A stretch of 64,000 bases of DNA from Acanthaster planci (GCF_001949145.1 NW_019091375.1:515081-579080), one strand, 5' to 3'; positions 48,157-61,778 are shown, numbered from the stretch's first letter. A program made the numbers and translations. The notes: generated from the sequence alone by a model not told the origin.

Positions 48157-49051
48157 AATGATGTGGTCCATTTCTTTATGTCTTCATGTCCAGATTGTAG
48201 AATGAGACCAATGGGGCGATTCTTTCTTTGTGCTTGAGTCGAATTGCCGACTTGTAACTGTCAACCTCGTGTCGTGTAAAGTGGAAATTTCATGTGGTAT
48301 GCCACATGTCATGCTTCAGGGGAAATGTTGACGGCCAGCGTTTATCGTTTATCATGTTTATGTTTCCTTTGCTGAATATTTGCCTTCTGGAATTAATGAT
48401 GGGAGGGGGTGCCGCACCCCCCGTCACTATATGCCCCTGGTTAAAAAGGGAACACTCTCCTTCATGTCGGAACTCTTTCCCTTTCTGGGTGTTTTGGGGG
48501 AGCTGTCGCTACATTGTCTGTTGTGCATTGACATGCGTTACTTCAGTGTGGACACGCATGGACACTGGTATGAAATAACTACATCGCATGTTACTTCCGT
48601 GCCTGGAGCGAAATCCAGCGAATCATTTTTTAATTAATCATTTTTTTGTGTCAACGTAGTATATAAGCACCATGTACATTTTATGTGCAATTTTGTTACA
48701 CTGGCAATAAATACAAAACGCGTGAGCAAAAGTATTGCAAATATACAAATAGCAATATAAAACGTTTTTCTCGGTAGCCTCTTCCTTCCCGTTTGCAATA
48801 AGCCTGATAGGAATAAGTTTGCAGTTGGGCCATGTGACACAAATTCCTCTGTAAGTTGAAAATATTCTGAAGTAAAGAGTATCGGCGCCGTCAAGGATTC
48901 GGGCCGCAGTGTGACACGTTTGCCCGTTTTCTTCTCAGAACCTCAAATTTTGCCCATGGTGCAACCACAAACTCTGGCCTGAATCCACAGGCCAAACCTT
49001 CAATTAGGCGCCTTAACTTTTCTTCTAACTCATTTTGGAAAGTTACACTGT

Positions 49052-49289
49052 TTACCGAAAATGGGTCACTTGGGAGACATTCTCATTGGAACGTGCACAA
49101 AATTTACCGTCCCATAAATCAATATTCCCTGATCTGATCTGAACCAAACTTTGTATGTTTTCAATTTGACCCCAATCTATCATCCCTCAAAATCTGGACG
49201 GTAAAATTAGGTCTTCTTCTGGTAGCTGGAGCATGCAAATGTCTCCCTTCGGTTGAAAAATTTACCACAAAATGTCTCCCAAGTGACCT
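49052..49289. repeat. Inverted repeat, GGGTCACTTGGGAGACATT arms
   Basis: GGGTCACTTGGGAGACATT at 49063-49081 is matched in reverse complement by AATGTCTCCCAAGTGACC at 49271-49288. A second inner pair (AATTTACCGTCC and GGACGGTAAAATT) nests inside. Confidence 0.85.
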
Positions 49290-49608
49290 ATTTGTAAGAA
49301 TACAGCGAACCGTTAAATAAATAATCCCTGATACCCAATATTACGTAATACCCATATGTCACAGAAAACCCTTTTTACTGGTCAATAAAAAAAATTATCA
49401 CATTCTTGTATTAAAGATGAAACATGTATGTGGATCCCAACACAGAATTGATTCTCTTTGGTTGATGCGCAGTTCAAGACAATCACCCAAAAACGACCCA
49501 CTAGATGTGAGGTCCTGTACATCACCGGGGTGTCTGCACTGTCAAAATGTTCACGAGTGTGCACAATACTCGTTTTCTGCAGCCCGCCCCCTCCTCCAAC
49601 GCGGACGC

Positions 49609-49822
49609 AAGGGTATAGACTAATCCTATTAGACGCCATAACTGCGGTGGCACCGCACTCACACGCACATTCCTCAGCTTGACGCGCGCGTGCATTTGGC
49701 AAATCGCGACACCCTATTGGTTGAGGAGGAATGCAACGCGCGCGTACCACCTGTCCACGAGCGTTGTGCCACCGCAGTAATGGCTTCTAATCCTGGTTGT
49801 CGAATTACACTATATACCCCTT
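49609..49822. mobile_element. Foldback/MITE-like element, AAGGGTATA ends
   Basis: The ends AAGGGTATAGACTAAT and ATTACACTATATACCCCTT face each other. Inside them, CGCCATAACTGCGGTGGCAC faces GTGCCACCGCAGTAATGGC. The centre is rich in ACGCGCGCGT. About 214 bases. Confidence 0.75.
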
Positions 49823-50547
49823 TCAAATTTCCTGAAAAGTGCATCGAGAACCCCGACCATCAGACTCTACTCACTTGACTCGGACTCGAATCGAACTCGA
49901 GTCGGAGTTTTGTGATTCGTGAGTTATGAGTTGACTCTGGACTTGGCAAAAATTGATCACTTGCTACCACCGCTCCCAACCATGACCATGTGTTTTGAAC
50001 ACACAATTGAAACTGCTGATTAAAACAATGGATGACACCTTCAACTTGATTGTACAGAACAATTATCCACGTAAAAAGGCTATCACGTCCAGTCTAGTCT
50101 ACATTGAAGCCTACATTTCAAATCTAGCCTTTACTTCAGCCGTCCATATTTGTCCTGTTTCGGATTCTGCTACATAGGTTTATCTTCATATAGCTTTATC
50201 AAATATCAAATTTAGAATCAACGATATACATTGTTTGATCCTTGATATAAATACTAGCTTCTCAGCATTGGCATTATAATAAGATGTTTCACACACAGAT
50301 CGTGCAATAATTTATAAACATTGCATTGAAAGGCAAATATATACATGCAAATATAAATATAATAAGCGCTTTCCTCTAGCTATAATACAAACGAATCTTC
50401 ACAACCTGTGTCGGCAAAATCCAGATTTTTCCTTTCTTTCACATTTTCCAAACTTGTGTTATAAAAGCCAGCAGGCTTTGTAAATTGGACACAAAATCTG
50501 GCCTAAGTTTGGACACCGTGTTTTCGAGTGCTTGTACACGCATGTAT

Positions 50548-50723
50548 AATACGGACGATTGACAATAGCGCGCCTCCAAGAGTTTGCAACGCGTTGGCTA
50601 ACCAGAATGCGCGAAATTTGTCAACCATTTCCAAACGCGCATTGGGTCGGCAGATTTCGCGCACTGTGATTGGCCAACGCGTTGCAAACTCTTGGAGGCG
50701 CGCTTCTGTGAAACGGCCGTATT
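50548..50723. mobile_element. MITE, AACGCGTTG family (copy 1)
   Basis: The left arm runs AATACGGACGATTGACAATA, GCGCGCCTCCAAGAGTTTGC, AACGCGTTGG. The right arm is its near reverse complement, ending GGCCGTATT. About 176 bases. Related copies are at 61779-61926 and 62905-63079. Confidence 0.85.
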
Positions 50724-51606
50724 AATGCCCTATGCACTACTTTCTCCGGCTCCACAGAGCAGAAAATGTGAAATGCACGAATAGGTTTTTTGTCATATCT
50801 TTTTGTCCTTTATCCAGCACCAGCTAGGCCTAGTTGTATGAAAAAGGAACACTTTTTCCCAATTTTTCCTGTGCTCCAACCCTGGTAAATTTCATGCTCT
50901 GTTCGTTACCCAGTGCAAACAAAATGCTGGCTCTGTATACCGTATGTATAATGCATTTATACAAAATAACAGTAGAACAAATGAACTTTATGCAATAAGT
51001 ATAGAGGCCGATCTGCATAATACAAAGTGAACAATATTTACAATTTCTTTTTCAAAGTATTTAAACATCGCTCAATTCATAGGCAAATCGGTCGTCTCGT
51101 GTGGACATCTGCGACAAAGATGACAGCTAAATCCCGTCCTTTATCAAAATGCAGAGCGAAAGGGTTATTTTCTAGATCATGAAATTTTGGCCCCCAAAAG
51201 AGCCAATTATCTCAAAGCAAAAAAAAGCACAACTCAATTAATCACGATACTTTCCCCAAAGTAGATCCATGAAATGAAATAATTGTGAAAAGTAACTACA
51301 CCCTGTCCATTCTGCACCCCTGTCTGGCCCCTCCCCCATTATTTGTTTATTTTATTTTCGAATTTTGTTAGGGAATGCGGAAATCAGTGCGGCATAATCA
51401 GGAAACCATTGGGAGACTTGGGAGACGCTTGATGCTAGAAAACCGGTCCCGCGCACATGAGTGGTCCGATGGAGCCAGTGTGAGCACGTTTAAAACGACT
51501 CCCGGCCGGGCCACCAAGCGTCTCAAAAATTTCCCAATTGAAAGATGCCCTAATCAAACCACTGTCACAACGACAGTGTATGGTAATCTTGAACTCAATC
51601 TCATTC

Positions 51607-53200
51607 CTAGACGGGAGTTCCTGATCGCCCTCTGGGGCTATTACAACTACACCCATTTCTCCTCTTAGATGCGTACACGACAGCAGTTACTGCTATCGCT
51701 GTTACGAGAACGACACATACGATCGAAACGGCCAGTATTATCCCGATTTTCCCTACCGTTGGTCCATCCATTAAGGGTGCGGGTGACTCGGCGCGCTCAT
51801 CCGGGGGAGCGTCTCGTTGGTCTCCTTTGGACAGGGAGGTATTGGAGTCTTTCTTCACCAGCTGTTTCACACCAGGCCGAGGTGATCTGCTGCTGGGTTC
51901 CACTGCATAACAGGAAAACAGGAAACATTTGCTCAATTTGAAATCTTCGGGAATGGATTCCCGCTTCTGCTGCAGTTAAATTCAAGTTCTGTCTGAAATG
52001 GACAAAACTCAACTGTCTTGTCTGCTTTTAAAAAATTTTTTACCGCAAATGAAACTTTCGAATCCGCACGGAGCACAAGGTAGGAAGTATGTAGGAATGA
52101 ATGAATGACAAAATAATAAGAAACAAAGATATCTGAAAGATAATTTATCATTCAAGTTTCAAAACTATCCTGTTTCAACAAAAGTTTCGAAACCACGAGT
52201 TCTATATGTCTGACCTGTCGTTGTGGACTTGATCTTAGTCGGGTCGCAAGGATCCATCATGGCCGACATATCAGAGAAGTCATTGGGGTCTCCGGGCAGC
52301 CGGCAGGCGTGGAGGTTTGCGTCCAAGATGCAGCCAGACACGGTGCACTCTGTGGCCGAGCAGGCCGTATCAGCGTGCACCGAGCAGGGCTTCTCCTCGT
52401 GAACACCTGGAGCGCACCTCGTGCAGGGCATGCACTCGTAGTACCTAGAAAGAACAGACAGCCAATTGAAAATGACTCAAATGTATGCGACTGGTTGCGA
52501 CCGCGCAGCAGTTTCTTATGCTCTGAGCCTGACACGCCTACCTCCATGATTACACAGACAACTCTCTGCGAAATTGTGATTTACCAAATTTAATTAAGAC
52601 ACATCATATTTTCAGTTGATCGCTGTCTACATGACTGATTCATGTTTATCCCTGTTCATGACATGTCGATTAGGAATTTATTTGGTCCAAGCCAAAGATT
52701 TTAAATTGAACTGAAAACGAACCATGAAGCTGAGCATTAAAACACGGCAGCTCTGCGTGCTGTGTGCGTGGGTTCAAACGGAAGTGACGTCACATTATAA
52801 TCTACACTGACTGGTCACATTCTCCAGGGCTGCTTTCATCTCAGGCGCGTAACGCGCTCACGCATGTCTGCTATGAATAATAATGAGTAAGTTGACCCCC
52901 CCCACACACACACACCATTCTTGGAGGGTTGCTCGTGCGTATAAAAAATCTTGTCTACTCACTTTACGGTTCGGCCTTTCTTTCTGGTCACATGGCGCTC
53001 GTGGTACCTCACTCCAGCCTCGCGTTCCGACTTCTTCACGACCAACACGAACTCAGTATCCCTCGTGCACTCGGGCCAGTTTTTGTAAACGGCCGGCCTG
53101 CTGCCACTTCCCGCCTGAACGCTCAAGACCATGCCCAATATGCAGATCGCAATGGCAATCAGCGGTAGATAGGGCCGCATGGTTGTTTGCCTCTTTTTTC
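51607..53200 (-). CDS. TNFR-like single-pass membrane receptor
   Basis: Three coding exons: 52963-53180 (exon reaches 53200, preceded by an acceptor TCATTCCAG), 52215-52444 and 51607-51902, joining in phase; 247 aa. Residues 1-24 form a signal peptide (LPLIAIAICILGMVLS). A cysteine-rich module reads YYECMPCTRCAPGVHEEKPC then SVHADTACSATEC, the spacing of a TNFR repeat; C38 may belong to a partial first module. A Ser/Pro/charged stalk leads to a transmembrane helix (about 202-226, IGIILAVSIVCVVLVTAIAV). The cytoplasmic tail has only about 20 residues, with KRR, a CSC pair and a C-terminal GTPV. There is no death domain or TRAF motif I can see. Because an acceptor precedes the ATG, a non-coding 5' exon must lie upstream; donors facing the right way occur at 57529 and 59038. 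I cannot name a vertebrate ortholog. Confidence 0.8.
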
Positions 53201-54426
53201 CTGGAATGAGTAACCAAGCTATGTCATGAAAGGCGCATTGTAAGCTGACGTAAGGTTTGAAAAGATGTAATCTTGATGTTTAATGGCCGCTGGGCGAACA
53301 GAAATCGCTGCAACAACATTCATTTAAGCCACGAACTAAGCAACGAAGGGTAGAATCATACAGGTACGAGCATAATCTGTTGTGCAAAAATATTTGACAA
53401 AGATGCGTTGCTGCATTTAAAGGTGTACTTTTGAATTAGAGCATTGCAAAATTATCCGAGCTTTCCAGGATGACCGAGGGCGCTGTTGCAGTGATGTCGT
53501 CCAGGGGCCAGGAGACATGGTTCAGGTTTATCGTTCAAAATTGCGAACTTCACTAACTGAAATCATTTCACATTTGATGCCTGACTATAAATTTACTCAA
53601 CAGTGAAAATTAAGAAAAGAAAAATTGTAGTCATTCAAAATCTGAAAATAACATATGAGTTTTTTGAACATGCATGCATCATGGTGAGGGGTTTTCTGCC
53701 GAGATGACACCATGGGGTTGCACATGTATATGGACATACTGTGAACATGAAAAACCAAAAAGGCAACAAAGTACCACTTAAAATACTGAAACAAAACTTA
53801 ACAAGGCAAAGTGAGACACCAGGTGCATCATGGAATTTTTTTTAATGAAAAAAGTCAATAAAACAGAAGCATAACTATTTGACCTTTCACGGTTTGGCTA
53901 AAACTCGAGCTGTTTAGGTCAAATCCTTTATTACCTAGCATATGTGGCAAAGAGAGCCCACGTGATGTTTAAACTATGGGCTTCCGTTTCCCCCATAGCA
54001 TGCTGTGAAAGCAGCTTCGTTTTGCATTGAAATTCCAGGAGTGTTTGGATTTCTGCCTTTCTGCCATTTACTGGTTTTGCTGGATAGATTCCAGGCGCAT
54101 GTGTGAATCTTTACATTACACCAGACATTGATCAAAGGTCGCTTTTGTTTACATGTACATGTGCCTTTCAAACCTAGTGAACCATCTGCATCCAGCTGCC
54201 GGCTAAAGCATACGGGAACCTAAAACCGCGATCCACGCTGATCGGAATTCCAAAGATTCCTAAACACAATACCAAAGAAAACTGACGAAAGGGGGTCTAG
54301 TTTCGTCACAGATTATGCCCCGTGTGTTTCTTTTGACATTTTTGTGCCGGCACACATTAACTTCCGTATCAAGCGGCTTTTGAAGCTCTGGATGCCTTGG
54401 CCTTGCGTGGAGTAATACTGGGGCAA

Positions 54427-54449
54427 GTACATGTACATGTACATGTACA
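54427..54449. repeat. GTACAT short tandem repeat
   Basis: Four units of the self-complementary hexamer GTACAT. Confidence 0.9.
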
Positions 54450-57400
54450 GTATTAGTCTTGGCCCAAGACGTTAGTGATCGATAGTTGTTTTATTTCTGT
54501 TGAAGAGCGCCCTCGCACATGTGCGAGCTGGCGCACTGTCTAATTATGAGTCGTTAGGGGCGCACTACGCAGGGTGTCCACTATGAAGCACTAACGTCTT
54601 GAAACCAAGACTAGTAAAGTATTTGTACATGTACTGTTCGTGTATGTACACTGTAGATATGGACACTTATTGCGCAATAGCGAACTCTGAGGTACGGGGA
54701 TTCCCCGCTGCCACCCAGCGCTATCGCACACCGCTACAGTGCAGAATTAAGTATGTAGGGCGCGTGTTCTAAAATTTCCTTTCATCATGCTTCGCCGCGC
54801 CAGGCGCGCCTTGCCTCGGCCATTGTTGGTGATGATCTGACCTACGTGCAGGAACGAAGGCTGAGCGGCAAAAATATTCGAAAGATGCATTTTTCTTCAG
54901 ATCTTTCCAGCGTTCTTATGCTATTATCGACGATCTAAGTCATGGACACGTCCGGTAACCTATGCCCTCATTGACGGGGCTACTAATTCGGCAATATTAT
55001 TTTAGGAAATTTACTTTCATATAGAATAAAATAATGCATGTTGAAATATTGCTAATTTTTAATGTAACGAGGAGGTAACGATAAGTTAGTTTTCAAACAA
55101 AGGAAATTTACTTTTATTTGACAGATCCGTCATCATCTTGAAACAAGGAATTCGAAATGTAAAATCAATTGTTAGATTTTTCAATTTTAGAAGAAGAGGC
55201 ATTTTATGGACGGTCGGTCGGTCAAGATCGACTGTGTGCCCTATTTCTGGCAACATTACACAACGCAGCAGAGCCACTTAAACAAGCGCTTTTCACAAAA
55301 TTGGCGCTTTGTGTTTAGCAACAGCGATGAATGCGTGACCATACGGCAGAGCAGCCATGCTCAACGTACAGCGCAGGTCGACTGTGCACTCTTTTATCGC
55401 TGCGCTTCAACGAAATTTGGCAGGGAGTACGCCACGTGACATGTCTGAGTCACGATCACGAGAAACCCAGGTAAACAAAAGGTTGAAAATATTTATTTCA
55501 GATTTACTTCAGCCTGCACTTCAACCAAGTCCCCAAAGCTATGATACACCAGGGCCTTGGGGCTCTCCGTATACATTTCTCTGGTAATGCTGGATTTTTT
55601 TCTTTTCAAGCACAGAAAGTGTCTTGGGGTAGAAGATAATGATGGCTCCAGAACGCTTAACAATCGCCCGTAGAAAACAACGCCAAACTCGGTGAGAAAC
55701 AGCGCCGCCTAGTGAGGTTCAAGAAGATTGTGGCATCGCGTGTTTCCATAGAAATTGAAGACTACAATTTCCTTCCTAGTCATGAAGGTTAGCCATGAAA
55801 AAAAATCCACCCTTCCCCCCAAACACCACCAAAATTAAACTCTGCGCCTCTTGGCAAAACAGGCCTTGAGCAATTGGAGGGTTTTGTGAACAAAATACAT
55901 CCCAATTGGAACCCGCCAGTCCAAAATTTACGAGTTATATAGAAATGTCTCTATGATCGGTCCGACACCTCTTGCAAATTACCTGTGGATCACGAAATAT
56001 TAGTGAATTTGGGTGCAGGAATTTAATGTTCAACTTATCTCACGACGACTTCCATTGACCGAGACTGATTTGGACGGATATCTGTGTTTTACCAGACAGA
56101 AATCCAAAAAAAGACCCGCGAAATGTAAACACTAGTACTGATGAGTGCAAACACTACAGTGCCATGACAACAGGCGCATACCCTAATCAAATCACAGTGT
56201 CAGCAAACCTATACAAAATGACGGCACTTGAAACTTTGGGTGGACTTAAAGTCCACTAAAATTTTCCATTACAAAGAGAGAGGGATATGGGTAAGATCTG
56301 AGATTTGACTTTTTACACAAATTTGAATTAAACGTTTGGAAAGGCGGTGCCATATTATTAATTGGATGTTCGACCGAAAATTACAAGTTCCAGGGGAGGT
56401 GAGATAGCTAAGAAACAAGGTTGCAAAACTTTAAGCTATGAAGACAACATGTTATAGTTTTATTGCAAAAAATATTGGTTCGATCCCTGTCCATCAAAAG
56501 GCCAACTTCGAGTTTAAATTGTGTGGAAAATCAAGTAAAACCAACATTGTCCCACCATGATCAACTTTTCAGTTTTGCATGTTATTTACTACATTCAATC
56601 TCCTCCGACTCTTCCAGTTAATAAAGAAATAAAGTCTATAAACACAAAGCATTTCTTCCTGTTCTTCCTCCTTAGATTTCCGCGCATTTGCCTGGAAAAT
56701 TGCCTAAACCAAGCACTAATAAAAAAATATTAATCGCCGGCATGAGAGAATTGACAAACGGAATTCAAATTTCCTCCATTTTTCAAGTTCCTAAAATACT
56801 ATCCCTGCGACGTGACAGCAGGAACCCGCCCACGGGCAGTGAACCCACCTGTGAGAACTTTCCAGAACAGCCTGCCGTTCACTATGCTCATAGCGCCAGC
56901 GCAGTCAACTGGCAATGTAAACAATAACAGAAGCACGTGCCTACCGTCGCGGTGTCTAGCCACATTGCCCAATCTAACTGGTATTTAAATATGTAAATAT
57001 AGATTCCCAATAGCATAATGTACACGTATTGAAGATTTTCCTCAATGCAAAATATGGATGGAACCTTTGCTGTATTATATTGGCATGGAATACTGTTTAC
57101 ACTCTCCGTCAAATGTATACTCTCGGTCACTCTGTAAAATCTGCTGATTGTAACTGAGATTATGTTGCAATGGAGAAAATGATCACACCTTCGCATGGGT
57201 ATCAAATTTGTCATGTTGAATTCAATTAGCTAGACCAACAGCATGAAACTATTATCATTTCGACTTAGGGTAATCCGAAGAATGTGATTATCGAGCCGCA
57301 AGCAGTCTCAAATGCAAGTCTCCAACTCGATAATCAGTGCCGATAGAAAGAGAGCCTCGAAAATCATCTAACAAAATTAAACTGCCTACAGTTTTTGCTG

Positions 57401-60279
57401 ACAGACAGACAAAAAAGAAATTTGCTGAAACAGAACCAGCAAAACAACAGCAATCAATGAAGACGAACAACACAAACATTGATATAATAGGCTAACATTA
57501 TCGAGGGGAACTGAATGCACAAGACTTACCGAAATTCAAGAAGGCGGCGACCTTACTAATCCACGTGTTCCAACTGTCTGTGGGAATGCAGGGCACAGGT
57601 GTCAACCTTAAAAAGTAGCACAAATTTTTACAGTCAGAGATCACGGCTATGCGTTGTTCAGGAGTGTTTCTTTACTGTTTAAAGCGTTCTCGTCTCACAA
57701 GGCATCTTCCCAAGGCTTCCAGTTGGAGGGATTTACAACTGCATCAACGGTCCGGTGTGATGTGGCGCAGTATACTGTCGTAGTAAAATTGCCGGGCAGT
57801 TAGTTGCAAAAATGAATGGAGCATGAAACACTTGTTATGTTGCTGGGAGTTTGTCATGCGCAGTCGCCGCCGTTTTCGACATGGAATTGTGCCAAGTGTC
57901 ATGATATGACGCAATCAAACACTGCAAATCGCAGTGCTATGGTGGTCTCTCTCTCTATATATATGCCCCATGCACGTAAATAATGGACACAGTCGAAGGT
58001 TAATTCACTGAAATATTCAACAAGAAACACTGAAGATCTTCTCCATATATGGCATTTTAATTTGGCCTCAAAGCACCACGTTGTGATAACCGTTTTCGAA
58101 CGTGTGGGCTGACTTTTTTAAATCACGATCTTTTACCCCTGCCTGAATAGTTTCACGATTTGGATAATGTCCTTTTCAAATTGTTCCCTTCGACTGAGAC
58201 AGTACACTACGCATATAGAGCCAACTTGCCACTTTTCGAGGACACCAGCTTTACAGTTTTTGTACCTCTATCGGCTACGGAGAGATCTGAACATTTTCTT
58301 ACCACATGCGTGTACATGTGCAGAGAGTGCAATGGGTCCAATATCGCCCGGCGTATTTGTGAATGAAATAACTGCTGCGCCATGCGCACTTCAGTCAGAA
58401 TAATACCGTCATGCGCATACATGCATCGTCACAAGCAGTGGAGCGCGCAAGTAATATTTTAACTTGCAAATTCTGTTTTACTTCTGAACCTTCTTCAGTA
58501 GCCTACAAAAGATGACAATTTGTACAGCTTTTCCAAGGCGGAGAGAATGTTGAGACAATAAATAGAAATGCTGGCAGTTATTGGATTCTTATCTGATTCG
58601 GTACCTTAGACGCCACCTTAACGGAAAAATGGAATCGGCCGATGATGACCTTTCACCTTCCATTCATGTTTGCACTTCGCGCCAAAGGGTTCAAGGAACA
58701 ATTATGATGGAAAAATGCGACACTGCAAACATGGTGCCAAATTAAACCCTGCGGCGGCTGGTTCGTGAGGGGAACACAATTCTTTCGGAATTTAAACTGT
58801 CGTTTAACCCATCTGAGGTTGCGATTTCGAAACCATGAGAAAACAACTGGCCAAACTTGTTGAGAGATTTCACAATCGTGCTATATATCAAGCTTATTAA
58901 ACATATTTCGACTGTAACCTTCAAGTAAGTCCACAGCACAAGCGAAAAGATGCATTTAAAGATTTTGGAGAAATAAAAAAGAAAACAAAATGTTTACTTT
59001 TGATCAGGCAAACAGAACCCAGAAACGCGTGGGCTTACCTTTCTTTGTGTCTGATAATGCGTTGATCGCACTTAATCGAACTTAAATTCGACTTGAAAAA
59101 GAGCAGAACACTTTAAATTCTTCAAGGCCCGGGCCAATTGGTGCCACGTCGATTAGTGTGAGACTTTTCTCATGTTATCTTACAGTTATTGCGTGTTTGC
59201 TGAGCGTCAAATGTTGTACTGCTTCGTGGAAAACGGCAGACTTTGCTTATAACAGAGCATTGATCGGCGCGGCGCATGCGCATGCAAATTTCGTTTACCG
59301 AGCTCCGTGCATTTATTCACTTTTCGGAGGGTAAAACCACGTGATGTCTGGTTTAAGTACACGCTTCCACGAATTTACAGTGTCGGTGCATTGCTGGCTC
59401 CGCCCACCACGACAACTCGATTCTGAACGGTAGCCATAGCAACTGTGATACAATTGCCACGGATTCGCCTCCCGGAAATGTCCGACTCATTCCGAACTGT
59501 TAGTGCACCATTCGGATATGTCGTCTTTTCATTGCAGCTGCTGGTTCCAAGTGAGAGCAGACTGTGACAACAACGAAATCTTGGTCACTGTGACAGATGT
59601 TGTAACCACATGACAACTCAGATTGACGAAACTCGGAACATATAGGTACAGGCATCAATACTCAACAGGATGATCTCATAACTCAGCGCCCCCAGACTGG
59701 CTTAGGACTGAACTTTTGCTCAATGTGACACTACACAGTTCAAGTTTGGGAGATGGTGGATGGGCTATTGAATCACCTCCCCCCCCCACCCCCCAAAAAA
59801 ATAAAAGGGTAACCCAAAACTTTCAGAGGATTTGGACTAATCTAGAGGATTTCCTAAAGACTAAAATGTTTACAATACCACTAATAAGGGAAAGCAATTT
59901 TAAAAGGCCATTAATATGCCATTGTGATGTAAGATTGTGCATGAACACGTATTACCGATATGCATCTTTATCATAAAAATTGCCCCTCTATAATGTAAAT
60001 GGTGCCCCCCAGCCCCGCTTTTCATATTTCCATGGCCGGGCAAGTCACCCCCTCCCAAATTTCCAACACAGATATACTCCCCTGAGTTACGAGGGGCTTG
60101 CTGTGGTTCGTGATTTTTTTTGACGGCCTACAAATCGTGATTTGGTCCGCGCAGGCAATTTTGGACCTATTCACTAGCTTGCAACCTTTATGACCTTAAA
60201 CTAATAACTGTCGTATTCATGGAGTGAACTTTTCTTTCCTGTTTCGCATGGTGGCAGTGTTCATTTCCGCACTCTCCTT

Positions 60280-60524
60280 GGCCGTTTTCCAATACTCAAC
60301 TTCGGCACCGCTCAGGCTTCAACTGTTTTTTTTTTACGAGATGACGTTGAAGCTGTAAGCGCAGTAATTAGTGTAATAGTGCCACAAAACATCAAATAAG
60401 ATGCAAGAGAGCCAGAAATTACAGTAATCCAATTTAATTTAAACGCGTCAGGTCCTACAATCGGGGATTGGTTTCAAGAACGAAGCCTGAGACGGAGACG
60501 AAGTTGGGTATTGGAAAAGGGCCC
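60280..60524. mobile_element. Foldback/MITE-like element, GGCCGTTTTCCAATAC ends
   Basis: The left end GGCCGTTTTCCAATACTCAA..CTTCGG..TCAGGCTTC faces the right end GAAGCCTGAGACGG..GTATTGGAAAAGGGCCC in reverse complement. About 245 bases with T- and A-rich centre and no coding capacity. Confidence 0.75.
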
Positions 60525-61380
60525 TTATATCCCCTCGACTATTGCATGAGACCCAGTGTTTAATTTGGACGATGCCAACTCATTTCTTAGTTCCAAGTTT
60601 TGAAAAGCTATCGACTAAACATGAGTTTCCCGTCCTCTGTGAATATCTAGAAATTTTCACACTGATCAGTTTCAATGTGAAATAAGATAATTACACCGCC
60701 TCCTTCATCCGTGCCACGATTACCCCTCCTCCCAAAAAAGGAAACTGGGATTTTAGTGTACTTTTGAAATTAAGTTAAGCATTTAATTATCACATTAAAT
60801 TGGAATTCATTGGTTTTAACAGGCAACAAATTCCAAATTTATTGAATTTTAAGCAGCACTTTTAACATAGCAAGGAATACGAAGCAAGCTCGTAGGCAAA
60901 GTGCGTTTATAAAAATAATATTAAACAGGAAAGCACATTTTTTTAGCCTCTTCCGTCCAGGTTGCTGCATGCAATATATAACCTCATATAAGTTACTCAA
61001 ACAGGAAGTTGGTGGCTTCGCCGTGTGACAACAAGCGTTCTTTCGTAAGTTGATGGGTTTCAGGATTGAAAAAGTTTGGCACGATCGATGTTTTGCACAG
61101 TGTACTGAAGTCCGCGTTCTTTTCAGGACCTCTTATGTCCAGGGTTCCACCACAAACTTCCCCTTTCCACTATCCATTCAGTAGGCCTACGACTGCTACT
61201 GTCGGTAGGCAAATTGCAAACCTTCAAATCCAATCTTGTCAGGCTCACATTGGCTAACATTCTCCTCATCCTTTTGCATAAATACACCAGCGAAATATAT
61301 TATTATCGTATAATAAATAAGCCCTGATCCAAAAGGGTTACTCTTTTCAAGGCAAAACGGCGAGTCATAAACAACACCAT

Positions 61381-61478
61381 GGAGTGAAAACCACTCTAAA
61401 AGGGTGAAGTTTACTAAGGAGGGATGCATATCAAAGTGATAATTCACTATTTTAGAGTGGTTTTTTTTGTTTTACTCC
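61381..61478. repeat. Inverted repeat, AAAACCACTCTAAAA arms
   Basis: GGAGTGAAAACCACTCTAAA at 61381 faces TTTTAGAGTGG..TTTTACTCC at 61450-61478. The loop is about 48 bases. Confidence 0.85.
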
Positions 61479-61628
61479 TTTGGAGTTCAGATCGCTGAAA
61501 ATCTGTTTACTGTTCGTTAAATATACAACGCCGTAATATATTTTCTCGCAGTATATATATACATACATATACATGTACATTATACCCGCAAAACGCCCAA
61601 TCCGGCGGTATATGCTCTTTGGCTGACC

Positions 61629-61680
61629 AGAGGCGGATCTAGAAATTTTCCGGTGGGGGGGTTCAGGCCCCTGAGATTGT
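61629..61680. mobile_element. Solo end of a CAGAGGCGGATC-type DNA element
   Basis: CAGAGGCGGATCTAGAAATT followed by a G-run looks like one end of a common hAT-like non-autonomous element. The other end was not found nearby. Confidence 0.35.
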
Positions 61681-61778
61681 TGCAAGCAGGCCGAGGCATG
61701 TAAAAATGCATTGCTTTGTTATCAAGTACAATTGATAACCCATTGGATTAGATGATGTCATCTTTTTAAATTAATGAT

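Larger units (their letters stand above)
46972..51606. other. Intergenic DNA rich in inverted-repeat elements
   Basis: Between the TBC1D7 start and the end of the TNFR-like gene. It holds a small open frame at 47321-47467 and four or more inverted-repeat elements described separately. No exon of a known family was recognised. Confidence 0.5.

Noticed and set aside
51930-52151. Possible extra receptor exon with CSRSG near a cysteine
   Set aside because: Exons on either side already join in phase, and this stretch has no matching acceptor and donor pair in the right phase that I could find.
52165-52547. Reading exon 2 of the receptor as two separate genes in different frames
   Set aside because: Only the frame with the cysteine spacing joins in phase to the signal-peptide exon and the transmembrane exon.
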